DNA of 64,000 bases from Actinophytocola sp. (GCA_009377385.1 WHUD01000003.1:16826-80825), one strand, 5' to 3'; counted from the first letter of the stretch, positions 20,506 to 29,995 are shown. Notes: generated by a model from the sequence alone, not told the origin. A program made the numbers and translations.

Positions 20506-20850
20506 TCAGCGGCGCTTCTTCTTGGCGGGCAACGAGCGCGCGTAGCCAACGCCGCGGGTCACCCAGTCTTCGAGCTGGCCCTCGGTACCCACGGCTGACT
20601 TGTCGACCTGTAGCCACCCGCGCATCTCCCGCTCGCGCATCACCATGGTCCGTACCCGCTCGTCGTCGACCAGGCCCTCTGCCCCGTCGGGATTCACCCT
20701 GACCAGCAAGCCACCCTGCCCGCTGGCGGCTACCGACATGTTCCCGTTGATCAGAAATGCCAAGCCGCCGAACATCTGCTGCTCGGTGACGCCTTCCTCA
20801 CCGGCCACCAGTTCGCGGATGCGGTCGGCTAGTTCGTGGTCGTATGCCAT
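20506..20850 (-). CDS. TfoX/Sxy N-terminal domain protein
   Basis: MAYDHELADRIRELVAGEEGVTEQQMFGGLAFLINGNM. Confidence 0.9.
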   Translation of the reverse strand: MAYDHELADRIRELVAGEEGVTEQQMFGGLAFLINGNMSVAASGQGGLLVRVNPDGAEGLVDDERVRTMVMREREMRGWLQVDKSAVGTEGQLEDWVTRGVGYARSLPAKKKRR

Positions 20851-21511
20851 CAGCACGCATCTCGATCAGGCGCGCGACGGCCCGCTGCGCGGCGACCATC
20901 CCCGGCACCCGGCGCGCGGTCGCACCCCATGCGACGAATGGCAGCACGACGAGGTCGTGCCGTTCCCGCAGGTGGGCGCGCTCGTGCGCGAGGACGGCGT
21001 CCAGTTCGGACTGCGCAAGCGTCGTCACGGCACCGGCGCTGACGACCAGCCGCGAACGCGGGCCGGGCAGGCAGTACGCCACCGGGACCGGGTGGTCGAG
21101 CACGTGCGCACCGGACGCCGAGGGCCACGGCGTCGCGAGGACGTCCAGCAGGTCGCGGTGTTTGCGTCGCGCCCGCAGCGTGCGAGCGGTGATCAGCGCG
21201 AGCACCCCGAGCAGCCACCCGGCGACCAGCAGTGTCACCGCGAGGACGACGTCGTGGAGCAGGCCGAGGTCGCGCAACTGGCCGTCGAGGATCGCGCCCC
21301 CAGCGGCGAGCAGGCCGTCGCCGAGCGGCGCGAGACCGAACGTGACGCCGGCGCCGAGCAGCGACAGACCGCCGGCCAGACCGATCGCCTGCCACAGAAT
21401 GAGCGCACCGACCGGGTCGCGCTCGGCCCACGAGGCAACAGCGAGCCAGCGGCTGACCGGCTCGGCCAGGGCGATCCCCAGCACGAGCAGGATCGGCCAG
21501 ACGGCGCTCAT
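20798..21511 (-). CDS. M56-family (BlaR1-like) metallopeptidase, C-terminus apparently truncated
   Basis: SELDAVLAHERAHLRERHDL (HExxH); C-term reads out of frame over the TfoX start. Confidence 0.8.
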   Translation of the reverse strand: MSAVWPILLVLGIALAEPVSRWLAVASWAERDPVGALILWQAIGLAGGLSLLGAGVTFGLAPLGDGLLAAGGAILDGQLRDLGLLHDVVLAVTLLVAGWLLGVLALITARTLRARRKHRDLLDVLATPWPSASGAHVLDHPVPVAYCLPGPRSRLVVSAGAVTTLAQSELDAVLAHERAHLRERHDLVVLPFVAWGATARRVPGMVAAQRAVARLIEMRADGIRPRTSRPHPRTGGR

Positions 21512-21528
21512 ATTGGCCCCATGGCAGC

Positions 21529-21870
21529 TTAGTCCAGCAGATCGCGCAGCGTGGAGCGGTCGTTGGGCGGCACGGAGCCGAGGAAGCTGGCGAGCGCGGC
21601 GCCTCGGTCGGGGGCGGCGTCGAGGACGTCGCGCATCAGTTCGGCGATGTGGTCCTCGCGGCTGGCGGTCGGCCGGTAGCGGTGCGCGCGACCCACCTTC
21701 GCGCGGGCGAGCAGGCCCTTGCGCTCAAGACGTCCCAATACGGTCAGCACCGTCGTGGTGGCCAGCTCCCGCTCGGCGAGCGCGTCCTGCACCTCGCGAG
21801 CGGTCAGCGGCTCGGACGCGGCCCAGAGCGCGTCCATGACCGCGCGTTCCAGATCTCCCAATGGCGACAC
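21529..21870 (-). CDS. BlaI/MecI/CopY-family repressor
   Basis: LGDLERAVMDALWAASEPLTAREVQDALAERELATTTVLTVLGRLERKGLL. Confidence 0.93.
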   Translation of the reverse strand: MSPLGDLERAVMDALWAASEPLTAREVQDALAERELATTTVLTVLGRLERKGLLARAKVGRAHRYRPTASREDHIAELMRDVLDAAPDRGAALASFLGSVPPNDRSTLRDLLD

Positions 21871-21877
21871 GCAAGTA

Positions 21878-21912
21878 TTCTACATCACGTAGAAGTTCTA
21901 CAGCGTGTAGAA
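21878..21912. promoter_or_regulatory. Two tandem 17-bp dyads TTCTACatcacGTAGAA and TTCTACAgcgTGTAGAA (BlaI-type operator)
   Basis: Between blaI-like gene and cydA; 18-bp centre spacing. Confidence 0.8.
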
Positions 21913-21925
21913 GTATGGTGATGTC

Positions 21926-23242
21926 ATGCTGGATGATCTGACCGCCGCCAGGGAACAGATGGCGTTCTCGCTCGGGTTCCACATCATCTTCGCGGTGCTC
22001 GGGGTCGGCATGCCGTGGCTGATGCTGTGGGCCGAGTGGCGTGGTCTGCGCACGGGCGACGCGCGCTGGACGGCGCTGGCGCGGCGCTGGTCGAAGGCGG
22101 TCGCCGTGCTGTTCGCGGTCGGCGCGGTCTCCGGCACGGTGCTGTCCGTCGAGTTCGGACTCCTCTGGCCGGAGTTCATGGCGCGGTTCGGCTCGGCGTT
22201 CGGGATCTCGTTCACGCTGGAGTCGTTCGCGTTCTTCCTTGAGGCGATCTTCCTCGCGCTCTACCTCTACGGCTGGGATCGGTTGCGTCCCCGCGCGCAC
22301 CTGCTGTGCGGGATCCCGGTCGCGGTGTCCGGCGTGGCATCGGCACTGTTCGTGACCACGGCCAACGCCTGGATGAACGGACCCGTCGGGTTGGTGCGCG
22401 GACCGGACGGCGAGCTGGTGTCGACCGAACCGCTCGGACCGTTCCTGGCGCCCACGACGGGACCGCAGGTGGTGCACATGGTGCTCGCGGCGTTCCTGTG
22501 CACCGGGCTGGCGGTGGCGGCGGTGTACGCGGTGGCGATGCTGCGCGACCCGGCCAAGCGCGACGGCTACCACCGGCGCGGGTTCGCCGCAGGAGCCGTC
22601 ATGGGGCTTGGGCTCGCGGTACCGCAGGCGGTGGTCGGCGACTGGGCGTCGCGCGTTGTGGCCGAGTACCAGCCAGCGAAGTTCGCCGCGATGGAGGGCC
22701 TTGAGCACACCACTGAGGGCGCACCGTTTTCCGTTGGCCCGTGGGAGATCCCGAACCTGCTGTCGCTGCTGCTGAAGTTCGATCCGAACGCACGCATCAG
22801 CGGCCTTGACGTCGTCCCTGCCGCCGATCGGCCACCGGTCGGGATCACCCATCTGGCGTTCGAGGTGATGATCGGCATCGGCGTCGCGCTGATCGCGCTC
22901 GCTGCCTACGCCGTGTGGGCGTGGTACCGCGACCGTCGGCGTGGTGCGCTGGTGACCGACCGGCGTGGGCTGCTCATCGCGATGGCCGTGGCCGGTCCGG
23001 CGCCGTTCGTGGCGCTGATCGCGGGCTGGATCGTCACCGAGGTCGGCAGGCAGCCGTGGATCGTCTACCAGGTGATGCGGACTCCGGAGGCGCTGACCAG
23101 CCAGACCGGGCTGGCGACCTACTTCTACGTCACGATCGCCGTCTACCTCGCGCTGTCGGTGGCGCTGGTGGCGATCCTGCGCCGGATCGCGGCGGGCCCG
23201 CACCCCGCGCCGGACCGCGCGCTGGAAAGGATGATTTCCTAG
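21926..23242 (+). CDS. cydA: Cytochrome bd ubiquinol oxidase subunit I
   Basis: LTAAREQMAFSLGFHIIFAVLGVGMPWLMLWAE...ESFAFFLEAIFLALYLYGWDRL. Confidence 0.95.
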   Translation: MLDDLTAAREQMAFSLGFHIIFAVLGVGMPWLMLWAEWRGLRTGDARWTALARRWSKAVAVLFAVGAVSGTVLSVEFGLLWPEFMARFGSAFGISFTLESFAFFLEAIFLALYLYGWDRLRPRAHLLCGIPVAVSGVASALFVTTANAWMNGPVGLVRGPDGELVSTEPLGPFLAPTTGPQVVHMVLAAFLCTGLAVAAVYAVAMLRDPAKRDGYHRRGFAAGAVMGLGLAVPQAVVGDWASRVVAEYQPAKFAAMEGLEHTTEGAPFSVGPWEIPNLLSLLLKFDPNARISGLDVVPAADRPPVGITHLAFEVMIGIGVALIALAAYAVWAWYRDRRRGALVTDRRGLLIAMAVAGPAPFVALIAGWIVTEVGRQPWIVYQVMRTPEALTSQTGLATYFYVTIAVYLALSVALVAILRRIAAGPHPAPDRALERMIS

Positions 23243-24204
23243 TGACCACATCGGACGTCCTTGCGCTGCTGGTCTTGGCGGGACTGACCGCCTACACGGT
23301 GCTTGGCGGCGCCGACTTCGGAGCAGGCCTGTGGGACCTCACCCGCGACCGGCGGCAGCGTGACCTCGTCGTCCGCGCGATGGGGCCGGTATGGGAGGCC
23401 AACCACGTGTGGCTGATCTTCGTGCTCATCGCGCTGTTCTCCGGGTTCCCCAGCGCGTTCGCGGCGTTGTCCCGGTCGCTGACCGGGCCGCTGTCGATCG
23501 CACTGCTCGGCATCGTGCTGCGCGGTGCGGCGTTCGCGTTCCGGCAGTACGGTGCGCCGCACGGCGGACCGCCGGTGCGCGGGACCGCACTGTGGGGTCG
23601 AGTGTTCGCGGTGTCGTCGTTGGTCACGCCGTTCGCGTTCGGCGCGGCGGCGGGCGGCATCACCAGCGGCACGCTGCGCGCCAACGGCTCGGCGGGGTTC
23701 ATCGCACCGTTCCTGCAGACGTTGCCGCTGGTCGCCGGGCTGCTCGCGGTCGCGGCGTGCGGGTTCATCGCGGCGGTGTATCTCACCACCGACGCCGATC
23801 GCAACGGCGAGCCGGAGTTGGTCGCGAGGCTGCGCGTGCGGGCGTTGGCCAGTGGCGCGGCGGCCGGGGCGTTCGCGTTGCTGGCCCTCCCGCTGCTGCC
23901 CGGCGCGTTCCTCGACCAGTTGCCGTGGCCAGCGGTGGCGGTGAGTGTCGTCAGCGGTGCGCTCGCGCTGGAGTTGATGCGCCGGAAGCGGTTCGTGCTG
24001 GCGCGGGTGGCCGCCGCTGGCGCACCAGCCGGGCTGCTGGCCGGGTGGGCGGTGGCGCTCTACCCGTGGGCGCTGCCCGGCGAGGCGGTGCTCTCCCCCG
24101 CACCCTCGGCCACGACCGGGTTGATCGTCGGAGTGCTGATCGTCGGACTGCTGCTGGTGATCCCGAGCTACGTGTTCATGATCCGGGTGCTACGAGCCCA
24201 CTGA
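23242..24204 (+). CDS. cydB: Cytochrome bd oxidase subunit II
   Basis: VLGGADFGAGLWDLTRDRRQRDLVVRAMGPVWEANHVWLIF; overlaps cydA stop. Confidence 0.93.
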   Translation: MTTSDVLALLVLAGLTAYTVLGGADFGAGLWDLTRDRRQRDLVVRAMGPVWEANHVWLIFVLIALFSGFPSAFAALSRSLTGPLSIALLGIVLRGAAFAFRQYGAPHGGPPVRGTALWGRVFAVSSLVTPFAFGAAAGGITSGTLRANGSAGFIAPFLQTLPLVAGLLAVAACGFIAAVYLTTDADRNGEPELVARLRVRALASGAAAGAFALLALPLLPGAFLDQLPWPAVAVSVVSGALALELMRRKRFVLARVAAAGAPAGLLAGWAVALYPWALPGEAVLSPAPSATTGLIVGVLIVGLLLVIPSYVFMIRVLRAH

Positions 24205-24801
24205 TCGTCAGGATAGGCACCTGGTGTTCGCGAGCGAATGCCACGGAACCCGGCCAGCGCGCCACGTTCGCAACGTCGTCGGTGAGCTCACCGATCACGG
24301 CGACCGGGCCAGCGTTTGCGCGTGTCATCAGCTCGACAGCGGCTTCCGCACGGCAGGGCCGTTCGAGCACGCCGCCGGATGCCACCCGCTCGGGGATGAC
24401 GTGACCTGGCCGGATCAGGTCGCCAGGTACCGATGCCGGGTCTGCCAGGATCCGGAACGCGCGGGCGCGATCCCCAGCGGAGATGCCGGTCGTGATCCCG
24501 GTGGCAGCGTCGACGGCAACGGCGAACCTCGACTGTCCCGGCTCGTCGTGCCTCGCCACCATCGGTGGGATCGCCAGCCGGTCGAGGTCGGCCGCCGTCA
24601 TCGCCGCACGCAGCAGCCCGCTGGTGTGCCGCACCATGGCGGCGACGGTGCGCTTGGTCGCCAGCCGTGCCGCCAGTACCAGCACACCCTCGCAAGCGAT
24701 GTCATCGAACAGCACCACGATGCGTCCGGCGCGGATCTCGGCAACCGCGTGCGCGACCTGAGCAGGCTCCCGGGTGGCGGGTGGCTCAAGGACGGCACTC
24801 A
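24176..24801 (-). CDS. Divergent RibB-like (DHBP synthase fold) protein lacking canonical metal ligands
   Basis: AVAEIRAGRIVVLFDDIACEGVLVLAAR...TGITTGISAGDRARAFRILADP...DLIRPGHVIPERVASGGVLERPCRAEAAVELM. Confidence 0.8.
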
Positions 24802-26283
24802 TGACTTCAGCACAAACGGGTCGGCGGCTGGTTCGTCGCTCGTGTTGATCCACACGCTCTTGAGCCGGGTGTACTCGCGCAGCACTTCGGTGCCGTGCTC
24901 GACCCCGAGACCGCTCTGTTTGAACCCGGATCGCGGCGACATCGGCGACATCGCCCGGTAGGTGTTGACCCACACCGTCCCCGCGTCCAATCGGGACGCC
25001 ATCCGGTGCGCACGCGCGAGGTCGCGAGTCCAGACCCCCGCCGCGAGACCGTAGCTGGTGTCGTTGGCGAGCTTGACGACGTCGTCCTCGGTGTCGAATG
25101 GCATCACGGTAACCACCGGCCCGAAGATCTCCTCCTGGCAGATGCGCATCGAGTTGTCGGTGTCGGTGAAGATCGTCGGAGTGTAGAAGTAGCCAGCCAG
25201 GTCGAGGTCGGGCCGGTGCCCGCCGTGCAGCACCTTGCCGCCTTCCTGCCTGCCGAGCGCCACGTACTCCTCGATCTTGCTGAGCTGGTCGGCGAACGCG
25301 ACCGGACCCAGTTCGGTGGTCGGCTCCAGCGGGTCACCGATGACGATGCTGGCCGCCCGGTCGCGCACCTTCTCCAGCACCTCGTCGTAGACGCCGCGTT
25401 GCAGGAACACCCGGCTGCCCGCGATGCACGTCTGACCCGCCGCCGCGAAAACCCCGGCCACGATGCCCATGGCCGCGCTGCCGGTGTCGGCGTCATCGAA
25501 CACGATGTTGGGTGACTTGCCGCCCAGTTCGAGCGTCACCGGCACCACGCGGGAGCCGCACTGTTCGGCGATGCGGGCGCCGGTCGCTGTGCTGCCGGTG
25601 AAGGTGACCTTGTCGACGCCAGGGTGTTCGGCCAGCGGGGCACCCGTCTCGGAGCCGTAGCCGGTGACCACGTTGACGACGCCCGGCGGGAACCCGGCCT
25701 GTTCGAAGAGCGGCGCCAGTTCCAGCAGCGACGCCGACGTGTGCTCCGACGGCTTGATCACCACGGTGTTGCCTGCCGCGAGGGCAGGCGCGAGCTTGGT
25801 GCTGGTGAGCAACAACGGCGAGTTCCACGGCGTGATCGCGCCGACGACGCCAAGCGGTTCCCGCTGCGTGTAGTTGAGGATCGCGGTGTTGGCCGACGGG
25901 ATCACCGAGCCTTCGATCTTGTCGGCGTACCCGGCGTAGTAGTAGAAGTACTCCGGCAACGCGGCCAGTTGCGCCCGCATCTCCCGCAGCAGTTTGCCGT
26001 TGTCGAGCGTCTCGGTGCGCGCCAACTCCTCGCTGTGCTCGCCGATCAGGTCGCCGAGCTTGCGCAGGAGCTTGCCACGCGCGGTCTGCGACAGGCCGCG
26101 CCACGACGGCGACTCGAACGCCGCGCGCGCCGCGCTGACGGCTCTGTCCACATCGGCCTGCGTGCCCCTGGCCGCCTCGTACCAGGCCTGCCCGGTGGTG
26201 GGGTTGGTCGACGCGAAGTACGCGCCGTCGGCCGGTTCGACCCACTCACCGGCGATGTAGTGCTTGTGGCGCTGCGGCGTCAT
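24799..26283 (-). CDS. Aldehyde dehydrogenase (TgnC-like by context)
   Basis: VTLELGGKSPNIVFDDADTG; AGQTCIAGSRVFLQ; EEIFGPVVTVMPF. Confidence 0.95.
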   Translation of the reverse strand: MTPQRHKHYIAGEWVEPADGAYFASTNPTTGQAWYEAARGTQADVDRAVSAARAAFESPSWRGLSQTARGKLLRKLGDLIGEHSEELARTETLDNGKLLREMRAQLAALPEYFYYYAGYADKIEGSVIPSANTAILNYTQREPLGVVGAITPWNSPLLLTSTKLAPALAAGNTVVIKPSEHTSASLLELAPLFEQAGFPPGVVNVVTGYGSETGAPLAEHPGVDKVTFTGSTATGARIAEQCGSRVVPVTLELGGKSPNIVFDDADTGSAAMGIVAGVFAAAGQTCIAGSRVFLQRGVYDEVLEKVRDRAASIVIGDPLEPTTELGPVAFADQLSKIEEYVALGRQEGGKVLHGGHRPDLDLAGYFYTPTIFTDTDNSMRICQEEIFGPVVTVMPFDTEDDVVKLANDTSYGLAAGVWTRDLARAHRMASRLDAGTVWVNTYRAMSPMSPRSGFKQSGLGVEHGTEVLREYTRLKSVWINTSDEPAADPFVLKS

Positions 26284-27007
26284 GATCCACCTCCGTGGTG
26301 TGGCTGAGGATGTGCTGGACAAGCGTGTCGGGGGCCTGCATCGGCAGCAGGTGACGGACGCCGGGCACGATCACCGCCCGCGCGCCGGGGATGACGTCCG
26401 CCAACCGATGCGTCATCTCCTGAGTCGAGCCGGGATCGTCCGCTCCGGTGATCGCGAGCGTTGGTGCGGCGATCTCCGGCAGTCGCGGCCACAGCACCTG
26501 ATCGGCGGTCGCGAAGACGCGGTAGCACCGCAGGTAGGAGCGATGGTCAGTGCCAAGCAGCGTGGCACGCAGTTCCACTGCCAGGTCCGGGTCGGTGGCT
26601 TGCCAAGCTGGAGGCATCCACCGGTCCACGGCCGCGTCCGCCGCAGCGGCGAAGTCTCGCTCGGCGAGGGCCAGCCGCTCGGCGACGGCGGCCGACTCGG
26701 CCGGTGACCGGTCGACCACCGCACTGACCAGCACCAGCGAACGCACCAGCGCCGGGTGTTCGAGCGCTAGCTGTTGCGCCACCATCGTGCCGAGCGAGAA
26801 GCCCACCACGTGCGCGGGTCCGTCCATGCGGCTGGCGACGTCGTCGGCGAGGTCCGCCACCGTCGCCCCCTCCGGCGCCGGACCCGCGTGCCCGTGGCCG
26901 AGCAGGTCCAGCGCGCGGACCCGGTGCCGGGTGCCGAGCGGATCGAGGCAGCGCCGCCACATCCGGCGGTTCAGCCCGATGCCGTGCAGCAGCAGGAGAC
27001 CGCTCAT
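26246..27007 (-). CDS. Alpha/beta hydrolase (TgnD-like by context)
   Basis: MSGLLLLHGIGLNRRMWRRCLDPL...VVGFSLGTMVAQQLALEHP. Confidence 0.92.
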   Translation of the reverse strand: MSGLLLLHGIGLNRRMWRRCLDPLGTRHRVRALDLLGHGHAGPAPEGATVADLADDVASRMDGPAHVVGFSLGTMVAQQLALEHPALVRSLVLVSAVVDRSPAESAAVAERLALAERDFAAAADAAVDRWMPPAWQATDPDLAVELRATLLGTDHRSYLRCYRVFATADQVLWPRLPEIAAPTLAITGADDPGSTQEMTHRLADVIPGARAVIVPGVRHLLPMQAPDTLVQHILSHTTEVDHDAAAPQALHRR

Positions 27008-27555
27008 TGCTCAGTCGACAACGAAGCGAGCCGGGCGTGTGGACGGCCCTGCGCGGCGGCGGCGAGACCGACGATGATCTCGTCCGGCCGGGGCGCGTCC
27101 GGCACCCGAACCTCGACGGTCTGGTGGTGGGAGCGGATGGTGGCGTCGGTGACGTGCTTGAGCGGGATGTCGAACACGGTGCCTGCCGGGGCGCGCTTCT
27201 CCACCGCGGGCAGCAGCGTGGTGGCGTTGGCGACCTTGCGGAAGTGGTCGCCGAACTTCAGGGTGTGGATGAGCGCGGAGCCGTGCTCGATCTCCCCGTC
27301 GAGCCCAACGATCGCGGCCTTACCGTACGCCTCGATCGGCGCGTCGAGCGCCTCGGCGACCTTGGGTGCGAGCAGTTCGCCGAGCCGGGGCGCGATCTCG
27401 TCGATCAGTGGCCCGAGGTCGGTCACGAATCCCTGCCCTGCCCACGGGTTCTCCACCACGGCGAGCACGACGGCAGTGCGGGCGACCGGATCGACCGGCT
27501 GCTCGCCCTCGCGGTGGACGTCGTCGACGACAGTGGTGATCTTGCGTAGCTTCAC
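27004..27555 (-). CDS. Amino acid synthesis (PF06684/DUF1185) family protein, copy 1
   Basis: ENPWAGQGFVTDLGPLIDEIAPRLGE...AYGKAAIVGLDGEIEHGSALIHTLKFGDHFRK. Confidence 0.85.
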   Translation of the reverse strand: MKLRKITTVVDDVHREGEQPVDPVARTAVVLAVVENPWAGQGFVTDLGPLIDEIAPRLGELLAPKVAEALDAPIEAYGKAAIVGLDGEIEHGSALIHTLKFGDHFRKVANATTLLPAVEKRAPAGTVFDIPLKHVTDATIRSHHQTVEVRVPDAPRPDEIIVGLAAAAQGRPHARLASLSTEQ

Positions 27556-28145
27556 GATGCGTTCTCCAATTCGGCCAGGGTGACGCGCGGATCGGTGGTG
27601 CGGTCGCCGATGCGGGCGTTGGGACGGGGCCCCGACGACGCGGCGGCGATGACGACGATCTCGTCGTCGGCCGGGGCGTCGGGGATGCGGATCTGCATGG
27701 TCTGGTAGTGCGAGCGGGTCGCCGCCTCGGTCTTGTGCCAGAGCGGCACGGTGAGCGCGGTGCCAGCCGGGCCGCGCTCGTCGGAGAACACGATGATCGA
27801 CGTGCCTCCGGTCAGCTCGCGCAGCACGTTGCCGAAGTACGGCGTGTGGATCAGCGCCGCGCCGTGCTCGATCTCCCCACCGAGCCCGACCAGCGCCGCC
27901 TTGCCGAACGCCGTGACGTTGTCCGGCCCGCCGAGCGCGCTGGTCAGCCGGTCGCTCAGCCGCGTCGCCAGCGTCGGCGCGACCTTTGCGGCCGCCGGAC
28001 CCAGGTCCGCGACGACGCCCTGCCCCGCCCACGGGTTGGCGATCGCGGCGGCCGCCGCGACCCGGCGAGCCTGATGGGAGACCGGCGTGCCGAGCTCGGT
28101 CACGACCTCCTCGGTGACCGTCACGACCCTGCGTACCAGCGTCAC
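27552..28145 (-). CDS. Amino acid synthesis (PF06684/DUF1185) family protein, copy 2
   Basis: IANPWAGQGVVADLGPAAAKVAPTL...AFGKAALVGLGGEIEHGAALIHTPYFGNVLRE. Confidence 0.85.
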   Translation of the reverse strand: MTLVRRVVTVTEEVVTELGTPVSHQARRVAAAAAIANPWAGQGVVADLGPAAAKVAPTLATRLSDRLTSALGGPDNVTAFGKAALVGLGGEIEHGAALIHTPYFGNVLRELTGGTSIIVFSDERGPAGTALTVPLWHKTEAATRSHYQTMQIRIPDAPADDEIVVIAAASSGPRPNARIGDRTTDPRVTLAELENAS

Positions 28146-29284
28146 GGCTGTGTCCTATCGTCGTCGGCGAACCTAGGCATGACCTTCTCGGTGAACAGCT
28201 CAAGGCTGCGCATCGCGTGCCGGTGCTCCAGCCCGGGGTGCGTGGTCCACAGCAGCAGGTGCTCCAGGTTCAGCTCGCTCCGCAGCTCCTCGATCTTCTC
28301 CGCGACGTACTCCGGCGTGCCGACCAGCAGGTTGCGGTCGGCGAGGAAGTCGAAGGACAGCTCGTGCTCGTCGGTGAGCTCCTCCCCCGCCTCCATCATG
28401 TTGCCGAGACCGCGGAAGTGCGTGACCCACCGGTACGAGGTCATCAGCGCGTCCTCGAACTCGGCCCGCGCCTGCTCCATGGTGTCGGCTACGTAGACGT
28501 CGCGGACCAGCCCGATGCCCTCACCGAGCGCGTACTCCCGGCCGGATGCGGCACTGGCGGTGTCGCGGTACAGCGCGAACCGGTCCTTGAGCGCCGACAC
28601 CGGCGGCAACCAGAACAAGCCCTGCACGCCCTGCTCGGCCGCGCTCTTGATGGACCGAGGGCTGTCGATCACCTGCCACAACGGCGGATGCGGCCGCTGG
28701 TACGGCCTCGGCGTGACCGCCATCTTGGTGATCACACCGTCCGCAGTGAACTCCGGCGTCGCAGGGGACAGCGGGTGGTTCCAGCGCACGCCGGGCTCGG
28801 GGAAGGTGTAGAACTGGCCGGAGTGGGAGAAGAACTCCTCGCTCCACGCCTTCCGCATGATCTCGACGGTCTCCTCGTAAAGCGCCCGGTTCTGCTCCTG
28901 ATCGCGCGGGTCGGCGAAGCGGTTGAGGTTGAGCGCCTCCCGCCCGTACAGCCCTCGGCCGAGACCAACCTCGACCCGGCCACCGGAGAGCTGATCGAGC
29001 ATGGCGATGTCCTCGGCCAGCCGCAGCGGATGCCAGAACGTGGCGATGCTGGCGGCCTGTCCGATGCGGATTCGCGAGGTGTGGGCGGCGATGTCGGCGC
29101 CCATCAGCACCGGGTTGGGCGTGATCTCGATGCCCTCGTGTCCAAAGTGGTGCTCGGTGTACCAGATCGACCAGTACCCGGCGTCGTCTGCCGCCTTGGC
29201 GAACTCGCGCGCCTCGGCCATCACCTGGTGATAGTCGTCCAGCCGCCCTGGCGCGCCCAGGTTGTGGAAGATGGAAAAACGCAT
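28142..29284 (-). CDS. LLM class flavin-dependent oxidoreductase
   Basis: AKAADDAGYWSIWYTEHHF...LDQLSGGRVEVGLGRGLY. Confidence 0.93.
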   Translation of the reverse strand: MRFSIFHNLGAPGRLDDYHQVMAEAREFAKAADDAGYWSIWYTEHHFGHEGIEITPNPVLMGADIAAHTSRIRIGQAASIATFWHPLRLAEDIAMLDQLSGGRVEVGLGRGLYGREALNLNRFADPRDQEQNRALYEETVEIMRKAWSEEFFSHSGQFYTFPEPGVRWNHPLSPATPEFTADGVITKMAVTPRPYQRPHPPLWQVIDSPRSIKSAAEQGVQGLFWLPPVSALKDRFALYRDTASAASGREYALGEGIGLVRDVYVADTMEQARAEFEDALMTSYRWVTHFRGLGNMMEAGEELTDEHELSFDFLADRNLLVGTPEYVAEKIEELRSELNLEHLLLWTTHPGLEHRHAMRSLELFTEKVMPRFADDDRTQP

Positions 29285-29305
29285 GTGTCGACTCCCCGCG
29301 TGTTC

Positions 29306-29995
29306 TCAGCTGTCTGCGTCAGAGCGGTTGCTCATGGCCTCCCGCTGGGAGGACTGGACGTGGTCGCGCATCGCGAACTCGGCGCCGAAGGCGTCCTTGC
29401 CGAGAATCCGGTCGAGCACGTTGCGGTGCTCGGCGAGCGAGACGTCCAACCGCCCCGGATGTCGCAGCGTGTTCACGACGATGCGGTGGTAGGCCAGTTT
29501 GTGCATCAAATTGTCATACTGTGCCGCAAGCATGTGGTTGTCCGCGCCCTGGATGATCAGGCCGTGGAAGTCGTGCACCAGCTGGGCGTAGCGCTCGGCG
29601 TCGCCTGCGGCGACGGCCCGCTCCGAGTCCGCCAGGTTGGCCTGGAGTAGCTCGGTCTCGGCGACGAGCCCACGCTGCGCGAGCAACTGAGCGCCGAGCC
29701 CCTCAAGGACCGCCTTGAGCTGGAAAAGCTCAGTCAGCTCACGCCGCGACGGCTGCCGCACGAAGGTGCCCACCCTTGGCCTGACCTCGACGAGCCCTTC
29801 GGACTGCAACTGCTGGATTGCCTCCCGGATCGGCGTGCGGCTGGTGCCGTACGCATCCGCGAGCGCACCTTCCGACAGCGAACTGCCCGGCTGATACTCG
29901 CCGCGGATGATCGCGTCCCTGAGCTGATCCAGCACGCGCGCCTTGGCGCCACGGCCAGCTTGCATACCAGCAGTCACCTTTACGACATCTTGCAT
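29306..29995 (-). CDS. GntR-family regulator, FCD domain
   Basis: LDQLRDAIIRGEYQPGSSLSEGALADAYGTSRTPIREAIQQLQSEGLVEVRPRVGTFV. Confidence 0.93.
   Translation of the reverse strand: MQDVVKVTAGMQAGRGAKARVLDQLRDAIIRGEYQPGSSLSEGALADAYGTSRTPIREAIQQLQSEGLVEVRPRVGTFVRQPSRRELTELFQLKAVLEGLGAQLLAQRGLVAETELLQANLADSERAVAAGDAERYAQLVHDFHGLIIQGADNHMLAAQYDNLMHKLAYHRIVVNTLRHPGRLDVSLAEHRNVLDRILGKDAFGAEFAMRDHVQSSQREAMSNRSDADS

Noticed and set aside
21725-23251. 508-aa minus-strand ORF
   Set aside because: Shadow ORF antisense to cydA; no protein-like motifs.
28217-29650. 477-aa plus-strand ORF
   Set aside because: Shadow opposite the LLM oxidoreductase and GntR genes.
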